Source: an uncultured Lachnospiraceae bacterium
GTDB taxonomy: Bacteria; Bacillota; Clostridia; Lachnospirales; Lachnospiraceae
DNA: 17,914 nt
Reading direction: 5' to 3'
NCBI GenBank assembly: GCA_910585765.1
Contig: CAJUES010000046.1
Location: 10,586 to 28,499, forward strand
Shown: positions 6,433-13,595 of the stretch, one piece after another
Layout: every line of letters starts with the position of its first letter
Position numbering within the stretch: the first letter of the stretch is position 1
Notes under the pieces: generated by a model
What the model saw: only the letters and a program-made list of their open reading frames with translations
The model's database searches: none
Told to the model about the DNA's origin: nothing
Position numbers and translations under genes: made by a program

Positions 6433-6819
6433 ATGGAAGTTCTGGCGGCGGAGGTAAGGCGCCTGGTGTATACTGTGATCTGTTTTCAGTGTCTGATCCA
6501 GCTCACGGAGGGCAGCGCTTACCAGAAGTATCTAAAATTGTTTTCCTATCTGCTGACGATGTGCATCTGCTGCAATGTGGTCTTCACCTTTGTGGGGCAG
6601 GTCGAGAACAGGTTTTCCAGGGCAGACCAGCTGTACACCAGATGGGAGAAGGAGTGGAGAGAGATGACGGAGACGGGGCGGATCTATGACGGGGCGGCAT
6701 ACTATGAACAGCTCTGGGAGGATAGGATCATAGGCGAAGCGCACGAGGAGTATGAAAGCAGGAATGGGGGTGCAGAGGATGCCGAAAACGATTCGGGACG
6801 GGATCCGTATGATCATTAG
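6433..6819 (+). CDS. spoIIIAF: Stage III sporulation protein AF, short form
   Basis: A membrane-anchored component of the SpoIIIA complex. It has a strong ribosome binding site (GGGGGGAG) before ATG 6433. The N-terminal region carries two membrane helices (about residues 12-24 and 37-54), including YQKYLKLFSYLLTMCI, as expected for SpoIIIAF. In B. subtilis the protein is about 206 aa, with a soluble C-terminal ring-building domain. Here it is only 128 aa. After a charged helix (YYEQLWEDRIIGEAHEEY) it runs into a polar tail (ESRNGGAEDAENDSGRDPYD) and stops. None of the other frames downstream continues the missing domain; the +1 region is the start of spoIIIAG. Its last 41 nt overlap spoIIIAG. 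The identity rests on the membrane part and on gene order. Confidence 0.82.
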   Translation: MEVLAAEVRRLVYTVICFQCLIQLTEGSAYQKYLKLFSYLLTMCICCNVVFTFVGQVENRFSRADQLYTRWEKEWREMTETGRIYDGAAYYEQLWEDRIIGEAHEEYESRNGGAEDAENDSGRDPYDH

Positions 6820-7393
6820 GGGAGGAAACGGAGGCAAAGGTCGTCCGACAAAGGAGACAATGCTCATCCTGTTTCTGAGCGGCATACTGATCTTTGTCAT
6901 CCTGATGCCGACAAGGAGTAGCAGCAGCTACATATCTAAAAAGAGTCAGAAGGGCACTGTGAGCACGGACGCTTCGGGGAGCACGGCGGATGCGGGGGCT
7001 GAGAAAGACGAAGTTTATCCGGACGAGTACAGGAGAGGTCTGGAGCGGGAGCTGGAAGAATTTTTGTCCAGCGTGGCAGGCGTGGGGGAGGTCAAGGTGC
7101 TGATCTACATGAAAAATTCACAGGAGTACATCGTTGAGAAGGACGTTCCCACGTCCAATTCCGTTAACGGTGAGAACAGCGAGCTCCGAAAGGAGGAGGC
7201 GACAGTGTATACCACAAATGAAAACGGAAACGAGGTACCGTTTGTCACACAGACCAAAAAACCCCAGGTAGACGGCGTGGTGATCTCTGCGGAGGGGGCT
7301 TCGAGTGAGGCGGTGAAGCTCCAGATCGTCAGGCTTGTGATGGCGCTGTACGGGGTGGAGGCGAATAAAGTTGAAGTGTTAAGGATGGGGTGA
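6779..7393 (+). CDS. spoIIIAG: Stage III sporulation protein AG
   Basis: A ring-forming component of the mother-cell-to-forespore channel. It is anchored in the mother-cell membrane, with its soluble domain in the intermembrane space. It is 204 aa from ATG 6779 (B. subtilis about 229 aa). One membrane helix at about residues 27-43 (LILFLSGILIFVILMP) is followed by a Ser/Ala-rich linker. The ring-building domain starts near residue 85 (YRRGLERELEEFLSSVAGVG, then EVKVLIYM). It contains the inserted beta region between the core strands that is known from SpoIIIAG (DVPTSNSVNGENSELRKEE to KKPQVDGVVISAEGA) and ends in VRLVMALYGVEANKVEVL. ATG 6779 follows GGGGGTG by 6 nt. A later ATG at 6809 is possible but has a weaker site. 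Confidence 0.94.
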   Translation: MPKTIRDGIRMIIRGGNGGKGRPTKETMLILFLSGILIFVILMPTRSSSSYISKKSQKGTVSTDASGSTADAGAEKDEVYPDEYRRGLERELEEFLSSVAGVGEVKVLIYMKNSQEYIVEKDVPTSNSVNGENSELRKEEATVYTTNENGNEVPFVTQTKKPQVDGVVISAEGASSEAVKLQIVRLVMALYGVEANKVEVLRMG

Positions 7394-7397
7394 GGAT

Positions 7398-8375
7398 ATG
7401 AATGCAAAAAAGTTGAAAATAGTAAGTCTAAGAAAAGCGTGCCATGAATATGATAGAAGTAGCAAAGAGAAACAACAGGAAGGATATGGTTTGGTGAAAA
7501 AAATTTTAAGAAAGAACCAGATTATGATTACGGCATTGGCAGTCATGATAGCGGTAGCAGGTTATCTGAACTTTGCTGGTACCAAGATTGGAGAAGAGGA
7601 TTTTATATCTGTGGACGGAAGCAGCGAGCTTACATATGATATCTCTGATGAAGATATGTATGCCATATCGCTTAGGGAAGATACAGATGGTAAGATCCAG
7701 GATCACGCGTCTGCGACGGGAGATGACACGGATATTGCAAGTCTTGACACGGATGATGTGACGATCACAGACAACTACCTGAGCAGTGATATGAATGCGG
7801 TGTCGGACAGCGCCGTCGACACGGCTGTGACAGGCGATGCGGCGGCGTCGGAAGTGCAGGTGTCAGGAGAGGCGGACACACTTGCCGCAGGCACAGATGA
7901 GTCCGGCGCTACGATCATTGAGCAGGAGATACCGGGAGAGGCAGTGTTCACCAGTGCATCCGGCGTGTCTACACTCGCGGGCGCAAAGCTCTTAAAGGAG
8001 CAGACGAGAGCGCAGAACAAAGAGTCCCTGCTGGAGATCATCCAGAACGAGGAGCTGACGGAGGAGGCAAAGAAGGAAGCCGTCAGCAGCATGATCGCAC
8101 TCACGGAGACCGCCCAGAAGGAATCCGATGCGCAGATGCTGCTCGAGGCGAAGGGCTTTGCGCAGACCGTGGTGAGCATCAGCGGCGACAAGGCGGATGT
8201 CATGGTGGAGGCTGCAAACCTCACGGAGTCACAGACTGCCCAGATCCTGGATATCGTGCAGAGAAAGACGGACATCGTTCCGGAAAATATCATTATAACA
8301 GTGTCCGGCGTATCGGAAGGCGTGTCTGACAATGCGGCAGACGGCGCATCCGACAGCGCATCCGGTGAGGAATAA
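7398..8375 (+). CDS. spoIIIAH: Stage III sporulation protein AH
   Basis: A mother-cell membrane protein whose soluble domain binds SpoIIQ from the forespore across the intermembrane space, forming the channel and engulfment ratchet. It is 325 aa from ATG 7398, which has GGGGTGAGG upstream and lies 4 nt after spoIIIAG. A GTG at 7494, preceded by AGGAAGGA, would give 293 aa starting MKKILRKNQIMITAL, which looks more like the usual family N-terminus. The membrane helix (IMITALAVMIAVAGYLNFAG) is at about residues 42-61. The C-terminal ring-building domain runs from about residue 200 (LLKEQTRAQNKESLLEIIQN) to ENIIITVSG. The protein is much longer than B. subtilis SpoIIIAH (218 aa) because of an acidic Asp/Ser/Thr/Ala linker at about 70-190 and a low-complexity tail. 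It closes the operon; no terminator is visible. Confidence 0.92.
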   Translation: MNAKKLKIVSLRKACHEYDRSSKEKQQEGYGLVKKILRKNQIMITALAVMIAVAGYLNFAGTKIGEEDFISVDGSSELTYDISDEDMYAISLREDTDGKIQDHASATGDDTDIASLDTDDVTITDNYLSSDMNAVSDSAVDTAVTGDAAASEVQVSGEADTLAAGTDESGATIIEQEIPGEAVFTSASGVSTLAGAKLLKEQTRAQNKESLLEIIQNEELTEEAKKEAVSSMIALTETAQKESDAQMLLEAKGFAQTVVSISGDKADVMVEAANLTESQTAQILDIVQRKTDIVPENIIITVSGVSEGVSDNAADGASDSASGEE

Positions 8376-8400
8376 ATGTGTGGAATTAATTGGATAAGTG

Positions 8401-8409
8401 TGGTATACT
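8401..8409 (+). promoter_or_regulatory. Extended -10 promoter of deoB
   Basis: TGGTATACT is an extended -10 element: TG, one base, then TATACT, which is one base off TATAAT. A -35 at 17-bp spacing (TGGAAT, 8381-8386) matches poorly, as extended -10 promoters tolerate. It lies in the 92-nt gap between spoIIIAH and deoB and gives a leader of about 50 nt. Confidence 0.5.
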
Positions 8410-8467
8410 AAAGTATTATATTGCAAGCTGCCTTGATCAACGGGCAGTCTGGCGGAAAGGAGCACAT

Positions 8468-9640
8468 ATGAGAAGGGTATTTTTGATCGTGTTAGACAGC
8501 TTTGGGATCGGTGAGATGGAGGATGCGGAAGCCTATGGTGACAAGGGAACGAATACCATAGGCTCCGTTTCCGAGAGCTCATTTTTTCATGTGCCGAATC
8601 TGCAGAAACTGGGACTTTTCAATATTGAGGGTGTAAAGTGCGTTAAGCCGGGACCGGTCAGTGCGCCGCTTGCAGCGGTTGCAAGGATGCGGGAGGCCTC
8701 GCGGGGCAAAGACACAACGATCGGCCATTGGGAGATCGCCGGTCTGGTGTCGAAGGAGCCGCTGCCAACCTATCCGGACGGATTCCCCCCGGAAGTGATC
8801 GAAGCGTTTTCGAGGCTCACCGGCAGAGGGGTGCTCTGCAACAAGACCTACTCGGGCACAGAGGTGATCCGGGATTACGGGGATGAGCATGTGCGGACGG
8901 GAGATCTGATCGTGTACACGTCCGCGGACAGCGTTTTTCAGATCGCGGCGCACGAGGAAGTCGTGCCGCTCAGGACGCTGTATGACTACTGCGAAGGGGC
9001 GAGGGCAATGCTCCAGGGAAGACACGGGGTAGGGCGTGTCATCGCCAGACCGTTTGTGGGCACATCGGGAAATTATACCAGGACAGCGCACCGCCACGAT
9101 TACTCGCTGCTGCCGCCGCAGACGACGATGCTCGACCAGCTCAAGGATGCGGGCAGGGATGTGATCGCCGTGGGAAAGATCAATGATATTTTTGCAGGGA
9201 AGGGCATCACGGAGTTTGTGTACACAGGCGGAAATGCGGAGGGCATTGAGCGCACGCTGGCGTATCAGGACAAGGATTTTGAGGGCGTATGCTTTGTCAA
9301 CCTTGTCGATTATGATATGCTCTACGGTCATCGCAGGGACGTGGACGGCTACGCGAAGGCATTGGCGTATTTTGACGAAAAACTGCCTGAAATCATGGGG
9401 AAACTCCGCGAGGAGGATCTGCTGATGATCACGGCGGACCACGGCTGCGATCCCGCGTACACAAAAACGACAGATCACACAAGGGAACACACGCCCTTTA
9501 TCATGTACGGCAGAAACGTAAAGCCGGTCAACTACGGCACGCGCGATACATTCGCGGATATCGCGGCGACAGTGCTTGACTATCTCGGTGTGGAGCAGCG
9601 GGTGTCAGGGACAAGTATGCAGATTCAATATCAAAAATAG
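8468..9640 (+). CDS. deoB: Phosphopentomutase
   Basis: A cytosolic Mn-dependent enzyme of the alkaline phosphatase superfamily. It interconverts ribose-1-phosphate and ribose-5-phosphate (and the deoxy forms), feeding nucleoside-derived sugar into the pentose phosphate pathway. It is 390 aa, against about 394 in Bacillus. The metal-binding Asp10 lies in VLDSFGIG. The catalytic Thr lies in KDTTIGHWEIAG (Thr83 or Thr84, by analogy with the phosphorylated Thr85 of the B. cereus enzyme). The second metal cluster is TADHGCDP (Asp324, His325) and DHTREHTPF (Asp336 to His341). The ATG at 8468 follows AAAGGAG at good spacing. The gene is not next to other nucleoside catabolism genes here; prfC follows 15 nt later and is probably co-transcribed. 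Confidence 0.97.
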   Translation: MRRVFLIVLDSFGIGEMEDAEAYGDKGTNTIGSVSESSFFHVPNLQKLGLFNIEGVKCVKPGPVSAPLAAVARMREASRGKDTTIGHWEIAGLVSKEPLPTYPDGFPPEVIEAFSRLTGRGVLCNKTYSGTEVIRDYGDEHVRTGDLIVYTSADSVFQIAAHEEVVPLRTLYDYCEGARAMLQGRHGVGRVIARPFVGTSGNYTRTAHRHDYSLLPPQTTMLDQLKDAGRDVIAVGKINDIFAGKGITEFVYTGGNAEGIERTLAYQDKDFEGVCFVNLVDYDMLYGHRRDVDGYAKALAYFDEKLPEIMGKLREEDLLMITADHGCDPAYTKTTDHTREHTPFIMYGRNVKPVNYGTRDTFADIAATVLDYLGVEQRVSGTSMQIQYQK

Positions 9641-9655
9641 ACGGAGGACAGATCA

Positions 9656-11251
9656 GTGAGTACAATTGCAGAAGAAATAAACAAGAGAAGGACATTTGCC
9701 ATCATATCGCACCCCGATGCCGGCAAGACGACCCTGACTGAAAAATTTTTGCTGTACGGGGGAGCCATCAACCTTGCGGGGAGCGTCAAGGGCAAGGCGA
9801 CGGCAAGACATGCCGTTTCGGACTGGATGGAGATCGAGAAGGAGAGAGGTATCTCGGTCACATCCTCCGTACTGCAGTTCGAATATGATGGCTACTGCAT
9901 CAATATCCTGGACACGCCGGGGCATCAGGACTTCTCGGAGGACACGTACAGAACGCTCATGGCGGCGGACTCGGCGGTCATGGTCATCGACGCGTCAAAG
10001 GGTGTCGAGGCACAGACGAGAAAGCTTTTCAAGGTCTGCGGCATGAGGGGGATCCCCATTTTCACGTTTATTAACAAGCTGGATCGGGATGCGAACGACA
10101 CGTTTGAGCTCCTCGACGAGATCGAGAAGGAGCTTGGCATCGCCACCTGCCCGGTGAACTGGCCGATCGGTTCGGGAAAGCGTTTTAAGGGCGTCTATGA
10201 CCGGCATGGAAACCATGTCCTCACCTTCTCTGACACCCAGAAGGGGACCAGGGAGGGGGAGACGACGGTGATCCCGATGGACGACGAGGCGCTGTTGCTC
10301 GAAAATATCGGTGACGAGGCGCTCGCCACGCTGCGCGACGAGATCGAACTGCTTGACGGGGCGAGTGCGGAGTTTGACATCGAGGAGGTGCGGAGAGGAA
10401 AGCTGACGCCCGTGTTTTTCGGCTCGGCGCTCACGAACTTCGGCGTGGAGGTGTTTCTGCAGAACTTTTTGAAGATGGCGACGACACCGCTCCCGAGGAT
10501 ATCCCAGGGAGAGACGATCGATCCTGTCGGCAATGATTTCTCTGCGTTTGTCTTCAAGATCCAGGCGAACATGAACAAGGCGCACCGCGACAGGGTGGCG
10601 TTCATGCGCATCTGCTCCGGCAAGTTTGACGCCAGCGAGGAGGTGCGGCACGTGCAGGGCGGAAAGGTGATGCGCCTCTCCCAGCCGCAGCAGATCATGG
10701 CGGATGAGCGCAAGATTCTCGACGAGGCGTATGCGGGAGACATCATCGGCGTGTTCGATCCGGGGATCTTCTCCATCGGTGACACTGTTTGCGCGCCGAA
10801 AAACAACATCTGTTATGAGGGGATACCGACGTTTGCGCCGGAGCATTTTGCGCGGGTGCGGCAGATCGACACGATGAAGCGGAAGCAGTTTATCAAGGGC
10901 GTCAACCAGATCGCGCAGGAGGGCGCGATCCAGATCTTCCAGGAGTTCAACACGGGTATGGAGGAGATCATCGTGGGCGTGGTCGGCGTACTGCAGTTCG
11001 ATGTACTCAAGTACCGTCTGGAGAACGAGTACAATGTCGAGATCAAGCTTGAACCGCTCCCATATGAGCATATCCGCTGGATCGAGAACAAGGACGAGGT
11101 TGACTTGAACAAACTTTCCGGCACTTCGGATATGAAGAAGATACAGGATCTGAAAGGCAATCCGCTGCTATTGTTCATCAACCAGTGGAGCATCGGCATG
11201 ACTGTCGACAGGAACAAGGGGCTTGTGCTCTCAGAGTTTGGCAGAGATTAG
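9656..11251 (+). CDS. prfC: Peptide chain release factor 3 (RF3)
   Basis: A translational GTPase that removes RF1 and RF2 from the ribosome after peptide release. It is 531 aa, which is full length. The P-loop is SHPDAGKTT (residues 18-26), the G3 motif is DTPGHQDF (86-93) and the G4 motif is NKLDRD (140-145). RF3-specific features include RHAVSDWMEIEKERGISV and the region from FIKGVNQIAQEGAIQ through VGVVGVLQFDVLKYRLENEY. The start is GTG at 9656, preceded by GGAGGA at 7-nt spacing. It lies 15 nt after deoB and 17 nt before the lipoprotein gene, consistent with one transcript. Confidence 0.98.
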   Translation: MSTIAEEINKRRTFAIISHPDAGKTTLTEKFLLYGGAINLAGSVKGKATARHAVSDWMEIEKERGISVTSSVLQFEYDGYCINILDTPGHQDFSEDTYRTLMAADSAVMVIDASKGVEAQTRKLFKVCGMRGIPIFTFINKLDRDANDTFELLDEIEKELGIATCPVNWPIGSGKRFKGVYDRHGNHVLTFSDTQKGTREGETTVIPMDDEALLLENIGDEALATLRDEIELLDGASAEFDIEEVRRGKLTPVFFGSALTNFGVEVFLQNFLKMATTPLPRISQGETIDPVGNDFSAFVFKIQANMNKAHRDRVAFMRICSGKFDASEEVRHVQGGKVMRLSQPQQIMADERKILDEAYAGDIIGVFDPGIFSIGDTVCAPKNNICYEGIPTFAPEHFARVRQIDTMKRKQFIKGVNQIAQEGAIQIFQEFNTGMEEIIVGVVGVLQFDVLKYRLENEYNVEIKLEPLPYEHIRWIENKDEVDLNKLSGTSDMKKIQDLKGNPLLLFINQWSIGMTVDRNKGLVLSEFGRD

Positions 11252-11268
11252 GAGTATAAAGAGCGTTG

Positions 11269-12501
11269 ATGAGAAAATGGACAGTATTGTGGGCGGCATT
11301 GACCGGCAGCATGATGCTCCTGGCACAGGGCTGTACAGCCGGGGATGCTTTTGACCTGCGGCATATCATTTCGGAAGAGAGCGGCACGGAAGCGGAACGT
11401 ACAACAGAGCCACGCGGGTATGAACCGGAGCAGCCGCAGGACAGCGGCACGGAAGCGGAGACCCTGACGGAGGAGGAGCCCGCCAGGGAAGTATCGGAAC
11501 TCTACTATGCATATCATCATCTTGACGAGGACAGGCAGAAGATATACCTCGAGATGTTCGATGCGCTGTCTGCCATGCAGAGCGGCGTGCCGCTCTCCAC
11601 ATTGGACAAGTCTGTGCTGGATGAGGTGTTTGCCTGCGTGATGAACGACCATCCGGAGCTCTTTTATGTGGACGGGTATCAGTATACGGAGTACACGCTC
11701 GGCAGTGCCGTGACGGGGATCACATTCAGCGGAACGTACTCGATGACGAGCGCGGAGGTGGAGCAGACAGGGCTCCTGATCGAGCAGGAGCTTGCGGTGT
11801 GTTTTGGGGAGGTGCCGCTGAACGAGGATGAGTACAGCACCGTCAAATATCTGTATGAATGGCTGATCGGTCACACGGAATACGACAGGAATGTGGAGAA
11901 TAATCAAAATATATGTTCTGTATTCCTGCAGGGAAGGTCCGTCTGCCAGGGGTACGCCAAGGCGATGCAGTACATGCTGCAGGCATCCGGCATTCAGTGC
12001 GTGCTGGTGACAGGGTTTACGAACGGCGAGCGGCACGGGTGGAATCTGGTGCGGGTGAACGGCGAATATTATTACCTCGATCCGACGTGGGGGGACGCCT
12101 CCTACGCTTTGGGCGGTGCCGACGATTTGCCGGACAGCTTTGTCCCCTCCATCAACTATGACTACTTTCTGGTGACGACGGATGAGATCACCAGGACGCA
12201 TGCGATCGAGAAAGTGGTGGCACTTCCGGAGTGCACCGCGGTGGACGACAATTATTTTGTGCGCGAGGGACTGTACTTTGACAGCTATGATGCGGACAGG
12301 CTCGCCCTTGTATTTGACAGCGAGGCGACGAAGGCTGCGGGCTGCGTGACGGTGAAATGCAGCAGCGACGAGGTGTATGAGCTGATGGTGCAGACGCTGA
12401 TCGAGTCGCAGGAGATCTTTGACTTTGTGGACAAGCGGGGGGAGAGCATCTCGTACACCTCGAACGACGAGCAGAGGACGATCAGCTTCTGGAATATATG
12501 A
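11269..12501 (+). CDS. Putative lipoprotein with a transglutaminase-like (cysteine protease fold) domain
   Basis: A probable surface-exposed lipoprotein of 410 aa. The N-terminus MRKWTVLWAALTGSMMLLAQGC resembles a lipoprotein signal with Cys22, although AQG is not an ideal lipobox. A Glu/Thr/Ser-rich linker follows and carries a repeated SGTEAE. The transglutaminase-like core has a recognisable triad: Cys226 in SVCQGYAKAMQYML, His256 in ERHGWNLVRV and Asp271 in YYLDPTWGD. Such proteins in Firmicutes are usually uncharacterised. The fold supports peptidase, amidase or protein cross-linking activity, but the substrate is unknown. The start could also be TTG 11266, one codon earlier. It lies 17 nt after prfC, and no typical terminator follows it. 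The domain assignment is firm; the biological role is not. Confidence 0.87.
   Translation: MRKWTVLWAALTGSMMLLAQGCTAGDAFDLRHIISEESGTEAERTTEPRGYEPEQPQDSGTEAETLTEEEPAREVSELYYAYHHLDEDRQKIYLEMFDALSAMQSGVPLSTLDKSVLDEVFACVMNDHPELFYVDGYQYTEYTLGSAVTGITFSGTYSMTSAEVEQTGLLIEQELAVCFGEVPLNEDEYSTVKYLYEWLIGHTEYDRNVENNQNICSVFLQGRSVCQGYAKAMQYMLQASGIQCVLVTGFTNGERHGWNLVRVNGEYYYLDPTWGDASYALGGADDLPDSFVPSINYDYFLVTTDEITRTHAIEKVVALPECTAVDDNYFVREGLYFDSYDADRLALVFDSEATKAAGCVTVKCSSDEVYELMVQTLIESQEIFDFVDKRGESISYTSNDEQRTISFWNI
11380..11459 (+). repeat. 17-nt direct repeat in the lipoprotein linker
   Basis: AGCGGCACGGAAGCGGA occurs exactly at 11380-11396 and again at 11443-11459, 63 nt apart and in the same reading frame. 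Both copies encode SGTEAE in the linker between the lipid anchor and the catalytic domain. It suggests linker growth by duplication. Confidence 0.8.
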
Positions 12502-12610
12502 GATTGTCGGAAACATTTTGTATGGAACGGCGGATTTTGGGAAAGTATGGTAATAAAATGGTGCAGAAAAAAGGCGGGATGCGGCAGCCATAATTTGGCA
12601 TATTTCTGCT

Positions 12611-12638
12611 TTGCAAAGTTTTGGGATAATGATATAAT
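12611..12638 (+). promoter_or_regulatory. Sigma-A promoter of the asp23-nusB-xseA-xseB-ispA block
   Basis: The -35 element TTGCAA (12611-12616) and a perfect -10 element TATAAT (12633-12638) are 16 bp apart. They lie in the 175-nt gap before the Asp23 gene. A second TATAAT at 12643-12648 could be an alternative -10. The rest of the gap (12502-12600) holds nothing I recognise. Confidence 0.75.
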
Positions 12639-12676
12639 GAATTATAATGCAGAAAGGGACACAGGAGGTTTGAAGC

Positions 12677-13060
12677 ATGGAAAAAGAAACGGAAAAGAGC
12701 GGGTATTCACTGAACAATGAGGAGTTCGGCACGGTCAAGATCGCAAACGATGTCGTTGCCATGATCGCGGGGCTTGCGGCGACGGAGGTCGACGGTGTGG
12801 GCGCCATGGTTGGAAATATCACGAATGAGCTGATGGGAAAGGTCGGCATGAAGAAGCAGACAAAGGGCGTGAAGGTCGATATCCTTGACGGGAACGTGTC
12901 TGTGGAGCTTGCCGTGACGCTGGAGTATGGATTCAATATCCCCACAACCTGCAATAAAGTGCAGGAGAAGGTAAAGAATGCGATCGAGACGATGACCGGA
13001 TTCAAAGTTTCTGATGTCAATATCAGGATCGTCGGCATTAAAATGGCTTCGGACCGATAA
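12677..13060 (+). CDS. Asp23/Gls24 family envelope stress protein
   Basis: A 127-aa member of the Asp23/Gls24 (DUF322) family, linked in Firmicutes to envelope and alkaline stress. In Staphylococcus aureus Asp23 is abundant and attached to the membrane through AmaP; no AmaP-like partner is seen here. The characteristic pattern is GTVKIANDVVAMIAGLAATE, then VDGVGAMVGN, then GVKVDILDGNVSVELAVTLEYG, followed by TCNKVQEKVKNAIETMTGF and VSDVNIRIVGI. There is no signal peptide or membrane segment. It has a strong ribosome binding site (AGGAGG, 8-nt spacing) and its own promoter. In many Clostridia this gene directly precedes nusB, as here (38-nt gap). Confidence 0.95.
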   Translation: MEKETEKSGYSLNNEEFGTVKIANDVVAMIAGLAATEVDGVGAMVGNITNELMGKVGMKKQTKGVKVDILDGNVSVELAVTLEYGFNIPTTCNKVQEKVKNAIETMTGFKVSDVNIRIVGIKMASDR

Positions 13061-13098
13061 AAGAAAAGCCGTACAAATAAAAATTAAGGAAAAGATAA

Positions 13099-13530
13099 AT
13101 GAGCAGAAGAGAGCTTAGGGAACAGATATTTAAGTATATTTTCAGGATCGAGTTTAACGACAGGGAGGAGATGCCCGAGCAGGAGCAGTATTTCTTTGAC
13201 GCCCTGGACATGGAGGCGCAGGAGCGGCAGACTGCCCCGATCAGGGATGAAGATGCCTCGTACATCTCCGACAAGAGCAACAGGATCATCGAAAAGCTTG
13301 ATGAGATCGACGGGATGATCAACAGTCGGGCAAAAGGCTGGACAACGCAGCGCATGGGAAAGGTGGATCTTGCGATCCTGCGCCTTGCCGTGTATGAGAT
13401 CGTCTTTGACGCGGACGTGCCGACGGGGGTTGCGATCAACGAGGCGGTTGAGCTTGCCAAGAAATTCGGGCAGGAAGAGTCGTCGGGATTCGTCAATGGC
13501 GTGTTGGCGAAGTTTGCGGCTGTTTCATAG
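13099..13530 (+). CDS. nusB: Transcription antitermination factor NusB
   Basis: An RNA-binding protein that, with NusE (ribosomal protein S10), binds boxA RNA and supports antitermination in rRNA operons. It is 143 aa, a normal length, and all-helical. Family hallmarks are SRRELREQIFKYIFRIEF at the N-terminus, ISRAKGW-type sequence (INSRAKGWTTQRMGKVDLAI) in the middle, and LRLAVYEI, then GVAINEAVELAKKFG, then SGFVNGVLAKFA at the C-terminus. ATG 13099 has an AAGGAA site upstream. It is followed after 65 nt by xseA, a common clostridial order. Confidence 0.97.
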   Translation: MSRRELREQIFKYIFRIEFNDREEMPEQEQYFFDALDMEAQERQTAPIRDEDASYISDKSNRIIEKLDEIDGMINSRAKGWTTQRMGKVDLAILRLAVYEIVFDADVPTGVAINEAVELAKKFGQEESSGFVNGVLAKFAAVS

Positions 13531-13595
13531 TTTCGGGTGTCAGACTGCCGCACGTTTTGCGGACCTGGCGGCGGTCAAGGTATGGAGGCGTGTTA

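Noticed and set aside
8429..8449. CTGCC/GGCAG hairpin in the deoB leader, considered as a regulatory element.
   Set aside because: The stem is only about 5 bp with a long loop, and it does not hide the ribosome binding site.
9995..11071. Long minus-strand open frame (358 codons) opposite prfC, and a 596-codon one opposite the lipoprotein and asp23 region (11248-13038).
   Set aside because: Both are antisense to confidently identified genes, are rich in His/Arg/Leu as expected of antisense reading in GC-rich DNA, and show no motif or ribosome binding site.
12587..12599. GCCA-TAATT-TGGC inverted repeat upstream of the asp23 promoter, considered as an operator or terminator.
   Set aside because: The stem is only 4 bp, with no T-run and no known operator match.
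4682..13075. GAAAAGCCGTACA occurs both in the spoIIIAB-AC gap and just after the asp23 stop codon.
   Set aside because: A 13-nt match is expected a few times by chance in 18 kb, and the flanks differ.
13548..13562. CCGCA-CGTTT-TGCGG hairpin between nusB and xseA, considered as a terminator.
   Set aside because: The stem is 5 bp with no following T-run, and the genes are normally co-transcribed.
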